Positions 32,025 through 41,071 of a stretch of DNA of 64,000 nt are shown here, in pieces. A program made the translations under genes and the position numbers. Origin of the DNA: Mariniphaga sp041687215. Its GTDB lineage: Bacteria; Bacteroidota; Bacteroidia; Bacteroidales; Prolixibacteraceae. Location of the stretch: positions 1 through 64,000 of the forward strand of contig NZ_JAWLCI010000014.1 in assembly GCF_041687215.1 (NCBI RefSeq). The letters run 5' to 3'. Each line of letters begins with the position of its first letter. Position 1 is the stretch's first letter. The notes beneath the pieces were generated by a model. The model saw only the letters and a program-made list of their open reading frames with translations. It was not told the DNA's origin and did no database searches.

Positions 32025-33008
32025 ATGAAAGACAACAAAAAGGAATATTATCTGGGAATTGACATTGGCGGAACCAAATGTGCGGTTGTTGTTGGCGCAG
32101 GTGATTTTAAGATTCACCGTAAAATTCAGTTTGAAACACGCACCGGCGAACGAGGTTATGCCGAAATTCTGGAGGAATTTTTTACGCATATTGAAAATCT
32201 TTTTGTTGAATTTCCCAAAGAAAATTTGAAACGAATTGGCATCAGTTGCGGTGGTCCGCTCGATTCACGAAAAGGTATGATTTATTCGCCGCCCAATTTG
32301 CCCGGTTGGGATAACGTACCCATTGTTGAAATATTCAGTAAAAAATATGAAGTTCCTGCAGCCATTCAGAACGATGCCAACGCCTGTGCGCTTGCCGAAT
32401 GGCTGATGGGCGCCGGAAAAGGAACCCGCAATATGGTTTTCCTCACTTTTGGAACCGGCATGGGCGCCGGTCTTATTCTGAACGGCCAATTGTATGCCGG
32501 AACCAACGATTTGGGTGGCGAGGTTGGCCACATCCGGCTGGCCGAAACGGGCCCGGTGGGATTTGGGAAACCAGGTTCCTTCGAAGGTTTTTGCAGCGGC
32601 GGCGGCATTGCCCAACTGGCCGAAAAAGTGGTTTCTGAGAAACTGAAAAACGGCGAACCGGTGGCTTTTTGCCCCAATATAGAAAACGCCGGCTCTTTAA
32701 CAGCCAAAGATGTGGCACTGGCTGCACATGACGGCGATCTGGTTGCTGCTGAAATTATCAAGACTTCCGGAGAATATCTGGGGCGTGGTCTGGCGGTTTT
32801 AATCGATGTGCTGAATCCCGAATGTATCGTTATTGGGAGCATTTATGCCCGCAATGAAGCATTGTTCAAGCCGCATATTGAACGTATTTTGAAAGAGGAG
32901 GCGATACCTTCTGCGCTGGAAGTTTGCCGGATTAAACCGGCTGAACTGGGGGAATCCATCGGCGATTATGCCGCTTTGTGTGTGGCACTTTATGAAGAAG
33001 AATTTTAG
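32025..33008 (+). CDS. ROK-family sugar kinase
   Basis: A 327-residue ROK protein of the kinase type (no HTH). The phosphate loop LGIDIGGTKCAVVVG opens it, NDANACALAEWLMGAGKG carries the catalytic Asp, and GTGMGAGLILNGQLYAGTND leads to GEVGHIRL. The zinc motif CxCGxxGCxE typical of glucokinase and NanK members is absent; at its place the protein reads GSFEGFCSGGGIA. This suggests a divergent subgroup. It probably phosphorylates a hexose or amino sugar in the cytosol. It is followed 9 bp later by the SIS isomerase. Confidence 0.9.
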   Translation: MKDNKKEYYLGIDIGGTKCAVVVGAGDFKIHRKIQFETRTGERGYAEILEEFFTHIENLFVEFPKENLKRIGISCGGPLDSRKGMIYSPPNLPGWDNVPIVEIFSKKYEVPAAIQNDANACALAEWLMGAGKGTRNMVFLTFGTGMGAGLILNGQLYAGTNDLGGEVGHIRLAETGPVGFGKPGSFEGFCSGGGIAQLAEKVVSEKLKNGEPVAFCPNIENAGSLTAKDVALAAHDGDLVAAEIIKTSGEYLGRGLAVLIDVLNPECIVIGSIYARNEALFKPHIERILKEEAIPSALEVCRIKPAELGESIGDYAALCVALYEEEF

Positions 33009-33017
33009 AAGCAAGAC

Positions 33018-33650
33018 ATGGAAAATATACTGAATCAGTTGGTTGCACGGCACGAGAATCTCGGACATCTGAAAGAACCCATCAGGAAAGCTGCGGAGAT
33101 ATTGATAGAATCTTACCAATATGGCGGAAAAGTTCTGGTCTGCGGCAATGGCGGAAGCAGTGCCGATGCAGGCCATATTGTGGGTGAGCTGATGAAAAGT
33201 TTTGAGGTGAAACGTCCGCTGCAAACCGAAGTTCAGCAAAAACTGAAATCGCAATTTGGCGAGCGTGGCAGTTTTCTGTCAGAAAAACTTCAGCAGGGAT
33301 TGCCGGCCATTTCGCTTTCGGAGCACACCTCGCTGATTACAGCCATTTCCAACGATATAAGTGGCGATTTCATTTTTGCACAGCAGGTGGCAGGCTACGG
33401 AAATGCCGAAGATGTGTTGCTGGCGCTGAGTACCTCAGGAAATGCGCAAAACGTGATGGACGCTCTGATGGTTGCCAGGGCAAAAGGACTGAAAACCATT
33501 GGACTGACCGGCGAAACCGGCGGCAAAATGAAGGATTTGTGTGATGTGCTGATAAATGTTCCGGCAACAAGAATAGCCTATGTGCAGGAGTTGCATTTAC
33601 CCGTTTACCATGCGCTTTGTATGATGGTTGAAAAGGAAATTTTTGGCTAA
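33018..33650 (+). CDS. SIS-domain phosphosugar isomerase, GmhA-like
   Basis: A 210-residue single SIS domain. The family phosphate-binding motif is VLVCGNGGSSADAGHIVGEL (about 39-58), and the second is LLALSTSGNAQNVMDAL (about 135). These match GmhA/DiaA-type sedoheptulose-7-phosphate isomerases. An insert of about 25 residues (QTEVQQKLKSQFGERGSF) after the first motif lengthens it relative to GmhA. It is adjacent to a PfkB-HAD fusion that resembles the next two steps of heptose-phosphate synthesis. Confidence 0.88.
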   Translation: MENILNQLVARHENLGHLKEPIRKAAEILIESYQYGGKVLVCGNGGSSADAGHIVGELMKSFEVKRPLQTEVQQKLKSQFGERGSFLSEKLQQGLPAISLSEHTSLITAISNDISGDFIFAQQVAGYGNAEDVLLALSTSGNAQNVMDALMVARAKGLKTIGLTGETGGKMKDLCDVLINVPATRIAYVQELHLPVYHALCMMVEKEIFG

Positions 33651-33727
33651 CAAATTCCATCAGGAAACGATCGGAAGTAGCCGGAATTTTCAGCGTTAAT
33701 TCTGAAAAAAGTTAAAATAATATAACC

Positions 33728-35632
33728 ATGAAAAAAGAACTTCTGCAAAAAATCATCAGCGACATCCAATCGGTCAGAATTGCGGTGGTGGGCGATTTCT
33801 GCCTGGATGCCTACTGGTTTATCGATGAATCGAAAAGCGAAATCTCCATCGAAACCGGACAGCTTACCCGGCCGGTGAAACAGCAGCGCTATTCGCTGGG
33901 TGGCGCCGGCAACGTGACCAATAACCTTACAGCAATGGGTGTAAAAGACGTCAGGGCATTTGGCGTGATTGGCCCCGACCCGTTTGGAACCGAAATGGTG
34001 AAGGTGATGCAGGAAAATGGCATTAACCCGCAAAACCTGATTATCCAAGAAGGAAACTGGTCAACACACGTTTATACCAAACCTTACATTGCGGATGTGG
34101 AGCAAAACCGCATCGACTTTGGGAACTTCAACGAACTATCACATTCCACCGCCGACCGGCTCATCGGGTTGCTGATAAACGAAATTCCGCAGGTGGATGT
34201 TGTGATTGTCAATCAGCAGGTTTTGTCAGGCATTCATACCGAATATTTCAGGCAACAACTGGTTAAGGTGATCTTTCAGTTCCCGGACAAAATATTTATT
34301 GCCGACAGCCGCAACTACAGTGAGGTTTACGATGGCGCTTTCCGGAAAATGAACGACCGCGAAGCTGCCAATTTAATCGGACTGAAAAAAGATGCCGGCG
34401 ATGTAGTGCTTTATTCCGAAGTGAAAGAAGCAGCAGCCCGGTTGTACAAAAAATTTGGCAAACCGGTGTTTATCACACGTGGTGAGCGGGGTTCAGTAAT
34501 TGTTGACGAAACAGGCGTAACTGATATTTACGGGTTAATGATTATCTCGAAAGTAGATCCTGTGGGCGCCGGAGACAGTTACCTGGCAGGTGCAGCAGCA
34601 ACACTGGCTGCCGGATACAAAATGCAAACCGCAGCAGAAATCGGTTCCTATGTGGCCGGAGTTACGGTGCAGAAACTGTTTCAGACCGGAACAGCTTCTC
34701 CCGCAGAAATCCTGCAAATGGGCTCCGACCCCGATTTTGTGTACAGTCCGGAGTTGGCCGAAGACATCCGCCACGCCTGTTACTGGAACGATTCCGAAAT
34801 TGAAATCGTTAACGAGTGGCCGCAAAAGCTGCAAATCAGTCATGCCATTTTCGACCACGACGGCACCATTTCAACGCTGCGCGAAGGCTGGGAGCAGATA
34901 ATGGTTCCCATGATGATGAAAGCCATTCTGGGCGAACATTTTCACGATGCCGACGAAGCGTTGTACCACAAAGTGCACACCCGTGTTATCGATTTTGTTG
35001 ACAAAACCACCGGCATTCAAACCCTGGTGCAAATGAAAGGATTGGTTGAACTGGTGAAAGAGTTCGCCCTGGTTCCCGAAAACCAGATACTGGATGAATT
35101 TGGTTACAAGGAAATTTATAACAAGGAGTTGCTGGCCATGGTGAAAGAACGTGAAGCCAAACTGTTGCGTGGTGAACTGGCTGTGGAAGATTTTACACTG
35201 AAAAATGCGGTTTCGCTGTTGGAAAAGCTGCACAATGCCGGCGTTACGCTTTATCTCGCCAGCGGCACCGACGAGGAAGACGTAAAAAACGAAGCCCGCA
35301 TCCTGGGCTACGATTATCTGTTTGAAGGCGGAATTTACGGTGCTGTGGGCGATGTAACTAAAGAAGCCAAAAAAATGGTGCTCGACCGGATTCTCAATAC
35401 CATTGGCGAATCGAAAACCGGCCAGTTGGCGGCTTTTGGCGACGGTCCGGTGGAAATCCGCGAAACCCGCAAACGGGGCGGGGTAACCATTGGCATTGCC
35501 AGCAACGAGGTGAAACGCCACAGCCTGAACGAAAGCAAACGTTCGCGGCTCATCAAAGCGGGGGCGGATGTCATCATTCCCGATTTTTCGCAGTTGCCGA
35601 AGCTGCTTCAGTTGTTGAACGTAAATGAATAA
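33728..35632 (+). CDS. PfkB-family kinase fused to HAD phosphatase
   Basis: A 634-residue cytosolic two-domain enzyme. Residues about 1-345 form a ribokinase/PfkB domain of the RfaE/HldE type: VVGDFCLDAYWFIDE at the start, LGGAGNVTNNLTAMG, and the catalytic DPVGAGDSYLAGAAATLA near 277. Residues about 370-630 form a HAD hydrolase: the nucleophile motif IFDHDGTIS with Asp near 375, a helical cap, YLASGTDEED, and the acidic motif GDGPVEIRE near 570. Kinase and phosphatase in one chain make sense only if they act on different phosphates. In bacterial heptose synthesis HldE adds the 1-phosphate and GmhB removes the 7-phosphate. The upstream SIS isomerase fits that reading, but the substrate is inferred. 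Confidence 0.9.
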   Translation: MKKELLQKIISDIQSVRIAVVGDFCLDAYWFIDESKSEISIETGQLTRPVKQQRYSLGGAGNVTNNLTAMGVKDVRAFGVIGPDPFGTEMVKVMQENGINPQNLIIQEGNWSTHVYTKPYIADVEQNRIDFGNFNELSHSTADRLIGLLINEIPQVDVVIVNQQVLSGIHTEYFRQQLVKVIFQFPDKIFIADSRNYSEVYDGAFRKMNDREAANLIGLKKDAGDVVLYSEVKEAAARLYKKFGKPVFITRGERGSVIVDETGVTDIYGLMIISKVDPVGAGDSYLAGAAATLAAGYKMQTAAEIGSYVAGVTVQKLFQTGTASPAEILQMGSDPDFVYSPELAEDIRHACYWNDSEIEIVNEWPQKLQISHAIFDHDGTISTLREGWEQIMVPMMMKAILGEHFHDADEALYHKVHTRVIDFVDKTTGIQTLVQMKGLVELVKEFALVPENQILDEFGYKEIYNKELLAMVKEREAKLLRGELAVEDFTLKNAVSLLEKLHNAGVTLYLASGTDEEDVKNEARILGYDYLFEGGIYGAVGDVTKEAKKMVLDRILNTIGESKTGQLAAFGDGPVEIRETRKRGGVTIGIASNEVKRHSLNESKRSRLIKAGADVIIPDFSQLPKLLQLLNVNE

Positions 35633-35685
35633 TTTTTAATACTTTATACTCAATACTTCGTACTCACTACTAATTGTCTGAAAAA

Positions 35686-36798
35686 ATGCCATATCCAAAA
35701 TTCGACCGAAACAAACTGGACATCAAACGGCTGGCCGACCGGAAAAACAAGGTTTACATTGAACGTGACCACATTCCGTTGAACCAGCCACCAAGGGATT
35801 TAACGGAAGCCGGAATTCAATTGATTGACAAAACCGTTGCCCGCATCAAAAAAGCACGGGAGCTGAACCGTTCAGTGATGCTGGCGTTTGGTGCGCATAC
35901 CATCAAGAACGGCATGGGGCCAACACTCATTGCCCTGATGAAAGAGGGCTGGGTAACCCACCTGGCAACCAACGGCGCCGGAATCATTCACGACTGGGAG
36001 TTTGCCTTCCAGGGAAAATCAAGCGAAGATGTGCGCGAAAACGTCAATCTCGGGCAGTTTGGCATCTGGGACGACACCGACTTTTACATTAATCTGGCGC
36101 TGGTGGTGGGTGCATACGAAGGTTTGGGTTACGGCGAATCGGTGGGCAAAATGGTGCACCGTGAAGGGCTGGACATTCCGGAAACTTCATTTTTATATGA
36201 TTTTGCCCGGAAGAACATGGAAACCGATTCCGGAAAAGCAGCTGCTGCTGTCGATTTTGCAGGGTTAATCAAGCATTTCAATCTGCCGTCCGGATTCATG
36301 AAAATTCCACATCCGTATAAAAACTACTCGGTGCAGGGAAACGCCTATGCGTTGAAAGTGCCGTTTACCGGCCATCCCATGTTCGGACACGATATCATTT
36401 ACACACATCCCATGAACCACGGTGCATCTGTTGGCCGCACGGCTGAAAACGATTTTCTCTGTTACGCCAACAGTGTGAGCAATCTCGAAGACGGGGTGTA
36501 CATGTCAGTGGGTTCGGCGGTGATGTCACCCATGATTTTTGAGAAGTCGCTCTCCATGGTGCAAAACATGGAAATCCAGCACGGCAGCCACATCGACAAT
36601 CATTACATTCTGGTGGTGGATTTGGCCGAATCGGACTGGGACTGGGACAAAGATGGCGAACCGCCCATGGACAACCCCGCGTATTACCTGCGTTACTGCA
36701 AAACCTTTCATCGTATGGGCGGTGAAATGCACTACCTTACAGCCGATAACCGCGATTTTTTACTGGCGCTGTACCAGAAATTAAATGCAAACGAATAA
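35686..36798 (+). CDS. Deoxyhypusine-synthase-like protein
   Basis: A 370-residue protein. I chose the ATG at 35686 (MPYPKFDRNKL); a TTG at 35674 is the only earlier start in frame. GAHTIKNGMGPTLIALMKEG, then HLATNGAGIIHDWEFAFQG, resembles the NAD-binding core of deoxyhypusine synthase and its bacterial relatives. The Gly-rich ESVGKMVHREG and TGHPMFGHDIIYTHPMNHGA segments are further conserved-looking blocks. Bacterial members generally do not modify eIF5A and act on small amines or unknown substrates. The placement between a heptose-like kinase/phosphatase and glycan genes suggests a redox or condensation step on a sugar-derived compound; this is inference. Confidence 0.65.
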   Translation: MPYPKFDRNKLDIKRLADRKNKVYIERDHIPLNQPPRDLTEAGIQLIDKTVARIKKARELNRSVMLAFGAHTIKNGMGPTLIALMKEGWVTHLATNGAGIIHDWEFAFQGKSSEDVRENVNLGQFGIWDDTDFYINLALVVGAYEGLGYGESVGKMVHREGLDIPETSFLYDFARKNMETDSGKAAAAVDFAGLIKHFNLPSGFMKIPHPYKNYSVQGNAYALKVPFTGHPMFGHDIIYTHPMNHGASVGRTAENDFLCYANSVSNLEDGVYMSVGSAVMSPMIFEKSLSMVQNMEIQHGSHIDNHYILVVDLAESDWDWDKDGEPPMDNPAYYLRYCKTFHRMGGEMHYLTADNRDFLLALYQKLNANE

Positions 36799-36844
36799 AT
36801 TTACCAAACGATTGATTTCAAAGATTTTCAATTTTAAAACCAGA

Positions 36845-36942
36845 GGAGATGAAACGACCATGCAGAAATGCTTCACAAACAAGCACTATTAAAATCATGG
36901 GAGTTCCATCGAATACATTTAAAAACAAACAATTTTAATGAG
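36845..36942 (+). repeat. Shared 5' leader, copy 2
   Basis: This matches 13704-13811: gatgaaacga, cttcacaaacaag, ttaaaatcat, gagttccatcgaatac and aattttaatgag, ending directly at the start codon in both places. It runs through part of an apparent longer frame before 36943, which is why the later start was chosen. Confidence 0.6.
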
Positions 36943-37539
36943 ATGAAACGAATAATTTTATTGCTGATGATTGGATTACTGATGGGCAATGTAAATTCAA
37001 TTCAGGCCAAATCAAAATGGATTTCACTTTTTAACGGAAAGAACCTGACCGGCTGGTTTGTAAGGGGAAATGCAAAATGGTACGTTCAGGATGGCGTTTT
37101 GGTTGGTGAAGATGGAATGGGGCATATTTATACTGACGCAACTGCCACCGATTTTGAGTTTAAAGGCATATTCCGAATTTCCGGTGAGAAAACCAACAGC
37201 GGATTTTATTTCCGGGCTGTTCCGCCGGCAGATAATCCCGATGGATTTCCGCGCGGTTACGAAGCCCAGATTTGCCATAATCAGGATGCCCACACCGGTT
37301 GGCTTTGGAAACCGGGAACACCGACTGGCAAAGCCACAAAACTCCTTACCAAAGATGGCGAATGGTTTTCATATCGAATTAAAGTGGTGGGAAACAAAAT
37401 TCAGTTTTGGGTGAATAACAAACGGGTAATGACTTACGAAGACGATGAATATAAATCGGGGCATTTTGCCATTCAGGGCCATAACCCGGGAATGAAGATT
37501 GAAGCCAAAGATTTGGTTTACCGAGATTTATCAAAATGA
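36943..37539 (+). CDS. Secreted DUF1080 (3-keto-disaccharide hydrolase-like) protein
   Basis: A 198-residue exported protein (signal RIILLLMIGLLMGNVNSIQA) consisting of one DUF1080 domain: SLFNGKNLTGWFVRGNAKWY, then NSGFYFRAVPPADNPDGFPR and GYEAQICHNQDAHTGWLW, and a final GHFAIQGHNPGMKIEAKDL. The fold is a concanavalin-like jelly roll. Some members hydrolyse 3-keto-glycosides made by Gfo/Idh/MocA dehydrogenases; others only bind sugar. The Gfo/Idh/MocA gene in this window is 27 kb away, so a link is speculative. The ATG at 36943 was preferred because upstream sequence belongs to the shared leader. Confidence 0.87.
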   Translation: MKRIILLLMIGLLMGNVNSIQAKSKWISLFNGKNLTGWFVRGNAKWYVQDGVLVGEDGMGHIYTDATATDFEFKGIFRISGEKTNSGFYFRAVPPADNPDGFPRGYEAQICHNQDAHTGWLWKPGTPTGKATKLLTKDGEWFSYRIKVVGNKIQFWVNNKRVMTYEDDEYKSGHFAIQGHNPGMKIEAKDLVYRDLSK

Positions 37540-37584
37540 AATAAGAATAAAATTTAATATTTCATTGATAATGAATTATTTATC

Positions 37585-37686
37585 ATTAACGGCTAAAGCA
37601 AGTTTTTCTTTCTTCAAATTTAACCCCCGGCTTAAGCCGGGGGCAATAGTGAAAACCGCTTCGTAGAGAGACTTTAGCCATTAATC
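37585..37686. repeat. REP-like palindromic element
   Basis: Outer arms attaacggctaaag (37585-37598) and ctttagccattaat (37672-37685) match at 13 of 14 positions and enclose the perfect 20-bp palindrome at 37624-37643 (cccccggctt/aagccggggg). This nested structure is typical of dispersed REP-type elements in Bacteroidota. It could also act as a terminator for the DUF1080 gene. Confidence 0.65.
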
Positions 37687-37734
37687 TTTTTATTTGCCGG
37701 ATAATTCTTTTTCAACTTAAAACAAATAAAACCG

Positions 37735-39000
37735 ATGGATAAACAAGAACTCATTCAACTTAAACAGGAAGCTGAAAATCATCTGGTGAACGAACTCCTG
37801 CCATTCTGGACTTCGCGGATGATTGATGAAAAAAATGGCGGGTACCTCACCCATTTCGATGAAAAAGGGAACGATACCGGTGAAGACGAAAAATCGCTGA
37901 TTGCACAAACCCGTTGTCTTTATACGCTTTCATCGGCTCACCGGGCGGGTTACGGAAACGGGAAACTGGCCGAAATGGCCCGGCATGGCGTGGATTTTCT
38001 GCTCGAAAAAATGTGGGATAAAGAGCACGGCGGTTTTTTCTGGATGCTCGACAGGAAAGGAAATGTGAAAATCGACCAAAAAATCATTTACGGACACAGT
38101 TTTGCCATTTATTCGCTGAGTGAATACACACTGGCCACCGGCGACAAACGCGGTATCGAATACGCGGAAAAAGTTTTCGACCTGATTCAGAAATACTGTG
38201 TCGATTCCATGTATGGCGGATATTGGGAAATGTTTCACCGCGACTGGACACTTTGCGGAATGGGTAGTCAGGGGGGAGACCGTAAAACCCTGGATGTGCA
38301 CATGCACCTGATGGAAGCATTCACAACACTTTATGAATATACGGGCCAGGATGTGCATCGTCGGAAACTGCTGGAAGTAATTGATTTGTTGCTGAACCGC
38401 ATCATTCACCCCCAATACAAAACCGGTATTCCGCAGTTTTACAAAGACTGGTCGGTTGCGCCACAAATTAAGTTTGACATTATCTGGGGCTGGGATCGGT
38501 TTTCGGAAGAAGGACAGAAAGGAAATGCCACCGATAATACCTGTTACGGGCATAACGCCGAATTTGCCTGGCTGCTGAACCATGCGCTGGAAATTCTGAA
38601 AGAAGAGCCAAAAAACTTTTCGGATTTGTTCCGCACCATTTACGACCACACCATCGAAAACGGTGTTGATTATGAATTTGGCGGTGTGTTTGTGGAAGGA
38701 CCGCACTCGGGCGGCGTTTACGACCGCGAAAAAGAGTTCTGGCAACAGGCCGAGGTGTTAATTGGTTTGCTCGATGCCCTGATTTTACTGGGCGACGAAA
38801 AGTACTGGGAAGCTTACAAAAACGTCCACCGGTTTGTGTTCAACAAGGTTATCAACAAAGGTGTTGGCGAATGGTATCCATTGCTCACCCGCCGTGGAGA
38901 ACCCATCTGGACCCACATGGGCCATTCCTGGAAAATCAATTACCACACCGTAAGGGCGATGGTTCAGAGTATTAAGCGAATGGAAAAACTAATAAAATAA
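37735..39000 (+). CDS. AGE-family sugar 2-epimerase (N-acylglucosamine or cellobiose/mannobiose type)
   Basis: A 421-residue cytosolic (alpha/alpha)6-barrel epimerase with no signal peptide. NELLPFWTSRMIDEKNGGYL at the start, GYWEMFHRDWTL in the centre, and the catalytic-His segments VHMHLMEAFTTLYEY, NTCYGHNAEFAWLLNHALEI and GHSWKINYHTVRAM are visible. The GHNxExAWLL motif and the length are closer to the cellobiose/mannobiose 2-epimerase branch than to renin-binding-protein-type enzymes. It lies 10 bp before the SSS transporter and is probably cotranscribed with it, so the epimerase likely acts on the imported sugar. Confidence 0.88.
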   Translation: MDKQELIQLKQEAENHLVNELLPFWTSRMIDEKNGGYLTHFDEKGNDTGEDEKSLIAQTRCLYTLSSAHRAGYGNGKLAEMARHGVDFLLEKMWDKEHGGFFWMLDRKGNVKIDQKIIYGHSFAIYSLSEYTLATGDKRGIEYAEKVFDLIQKYCVDSMYGGYWEMFHRDWTLCGMGSQGGDRKTLDVHMHLMEAFTTLYEYTGQDVHRRKLLEVIDLLLNRIIHPQYKTGIPQFYKDWSVAPQIKFDIIWGWDRFSEEGQKGNATDNTCYGHNAEFAWLLNHALEILKEEPKNFSDLFRTIYDHTIENGVDYEFGGVFVEGPHSGGVYDREKEFWQQAEVLIGLLDALILLGDEKYWEAYKNVHRFVFNKVINKGVGEWYPLLTRRGEPIWTHMGHSWKINYHTVRAMVQSIKRMEKLIK

Positions 39001-39010
39001 AACTGAATCC

Positions 39011-40621
39011 ATGAGTATCTCACTAAACTTTTTGGACTGGACGATTGGACTTTTTGTGCTAGTGGGCAGCCTGGGTGTGGGTTTGTACATGGCCCACCGG
39101 AGAAGTGCCGGGAAAAACAGTTCTAATTTTTTTCTGGGTGGAAGAAAAATCAAATGGCCGATAATCGGTGCTTCTCTGTTTGCAACCAACATTGGTGCCG
39201 AGCACCTGGTGGGACTTTCGGGCGATTCGTACCGATACGGGCTTTCAGCAGGTTCGGTGGAACTGACGACCGCCATTACGCTTGGGTTTGCCTGTGCCAT
39301 TTTATTTCCCTACTACATCAAAAATAAAATTTTCACCATCCCTGAATTTCTTGAAATCAGGTACAACCGGAATGCACGGCTGTTTTTTTCAGGATTGATG
39401 CTGGTAATTAGCATCATGACCAAACTGGCTTTTACACTGTTTGCCGGCGCGTTGGTAATGAACAGTCTGCTGGGCTGGAGCGTGATGACCACCGTTTTTT
39501 ATACCGGAATGATTGTAGCTGTTTTTACCATCATTGGCGGTTTTACAGCGGTGGCTTACACCGACACCATTCAAACTGTAATTATGATTGTGGGATGTTC
39601 CATAATGCTTTTTATCGGTCTCGATAAAGTAGGCGGCTGGGCCGGATTAATGGAAAAAGTACCCGAGGCGATGGTGATTGCTGCTCCGGTTGAAGATCCG
39701 GTTTACCCGTTTTGGGGAATTATTGCCACCGCTTTTTATGCCGGTATTTTTTACTGGGGAATCGACCAGGTGAATGTGCAGCGCGTTCTGGCTGCACCAA
39801 ACCTGCAACAGGCCCGGTGGGGCGCCATGTTTGCCGTTTTTCTGAAAATGTTTCCGGTATTCATTTTTGCCCTGCCGGGTGTAATTGCATTTGCACTTTT
39901 CCCCGGATTGGAGGGCGATGAATCGCAGCAAACCTTTATTGTATTGCTGAACCAGTTACTGCCATCGGGGGTGCGCGGACTGGTGCTGGCTTCGCTGGTG
40001 GCGGCGTTAATTACTTCACTCATTGCGGTTTTGAATTCAGTTTCCACGCTGGTAGTGCGTGATTTTGTGGTGGAATTCCGGCCCAAAACTTCTGAAAAGC
40101 GGCAGGTGCTGATTGGTCGGTTTGTAATTTTTATTGTGGTGTTGTTTGGAATTGGTGCCGCCTGGCTGGTTTATAAAAATGAAGAAGGATTATATAAATA
40201 CCTGCAAACCATTACTGCTTACCTGGTTATTCCGGTTTTTCCAGCCATTTTTTTTGGAATTGTAAGTAAAAAAGTAACGCTCAGGGGAGCCACGGTTTCG
40301 GTAATTGCGGGTGTTATTATGGCTACCATTTTTGTTATTGACCAGTTTCTGGGACCTGAAACCGGCAAAAGTATATTCCCGTTTCTGCATTACAAATATA
40401 CCCTCAATTTTGGTTTCCGCGGGTTGTGGGCCGAAATTCTGATTACCGGAATTTTGTTCCTTGTTTCGGCATTCACTGAAAAAACTTCACCGGAAAAACT
40501 GGAAAAAACCACACTCAATTTTTCAGGGAAAGTGGCACATTTTTCCGGCATAACTGACTGGCGGCTTCACCTGGGGATACTTTCGGCAATAACTATTTCT
40601 TTATATATATGGTTAAGCTGA
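39011..40621 (+). CDS. SSS-family sodium/solute symporter
   Basis: A 536-residue symporter with about 13-14 membrane helices. The N-terminal FFLGGRKIKWPIIGASLFAT, then AEHLVGLSGDSYRYGLSAGS, and FYWGIDQVNVQRVLAAPNLQ followed by ARWG are SSS (SLC5) family hallmarks of the sodium/glucose and sodium/inositol type. It ends the ROK-to-AGE gene string and is followed by an AT-rich gap before SusC. The probable substrate is a mono- or disaccharide produced outside the cytoplasm. Confidence 0.92.
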   Translation: MSISLNFLDWTIGLFVLVGSLGVGLYMAHRRSAGKNSSNFFLGGRKIKWPIIGASLFATNIGAEHLVGLSGDSYRYGLSAGSVELTTAITLGFACAILFPYYIKNKIFTIPEFLEIRYNRNARLFFSGLMLVISIMTKLAFTLFAGALVMNSLLGWSVMTTVFYTGMIVAVFTIIGGFTAVAYTDTIQTVIMIVGCSIMLFIGLDKVGGWAGLMEKVPEAMVIAAPVEDPVYPFWGIIATAFYAGIFYWGIDQVNVQRVLAAPNLQQARWGAMFAVFLKMFPVFIFALPGVIAFALFPGLEGDESQQTFIVLLNQLLPSGVRGLVLASLVAALITSLIAVLNSVSTLVVRDFVVEFRPKTSEKRQVLIGRFVIFIVVLFGIGAAWLVYKNEEGLYKYLQTITAYLVIPVFPAIFFGIVSKKVTLRGATVSVIAGVIMATIFVIDQFLGPETGKSIFPFLHYKYTLNFGFRGLWAEILITGILFLVSAFTEKTSPEKLEKTTLNFSGKVAHFSGITDWRLHLGILSAITISLYIWLS

Positions 40622-41071
40622 AAAAAATGATCAGATAGATTAGTTTGATCTTCTTTTCGGGTTAATTTTCTTGAATATTATTTGTATTTCTATCAATAAG
40701 AGCTTTTTATCTTAATTTGACAATATTCGTTAATGAACATTTGTAATTTTAAATTTAAATTTCTAATGGTCATCTTTTTATTGGCAATAAAGGAAAGTTC
40801 AATATTTTTATAATTGGATAAAAGTATAAAATCCCGAATTTCAACTAAAATATAACCTCATTTATTTTGATCTAAATTGATTAAATTTTAACTTCTATTT
40901 AATGAGATTTTAACATTTTATGATAATCATAAACATTAATTTAAATTGAAGGGTTAAAATTCTATGTAAATTGAATAAAATTATAGTGGTTTAACGATTT
41001 AGCATTTCGGAGATTTGTATTGTTCAATTAAATATGAATTGTAATTGTTGTTAATTTAATATCTAATCCTT
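40622..41071 (+). other. AT-rich gap before the SusC gene
   Basis: About 450 bp with no credible ORF. It holds a small dyad gatca/tgatc (40629-40650 region) just after the SSS stop codon, and long A/T tracts. It must contain the SusC promoter; the nearest sequence to a -7 box is gagatttg (41010-41017), which misses the first base of TAnnTTTG, so I do not assign one. Confidence 0.5.

Noticed and set aside
41010..41017. SusC promoter -7 box gagatttg
   Set aside because: It misses the first base of TAnnTTTG and has no good -33 partner at the right distance.
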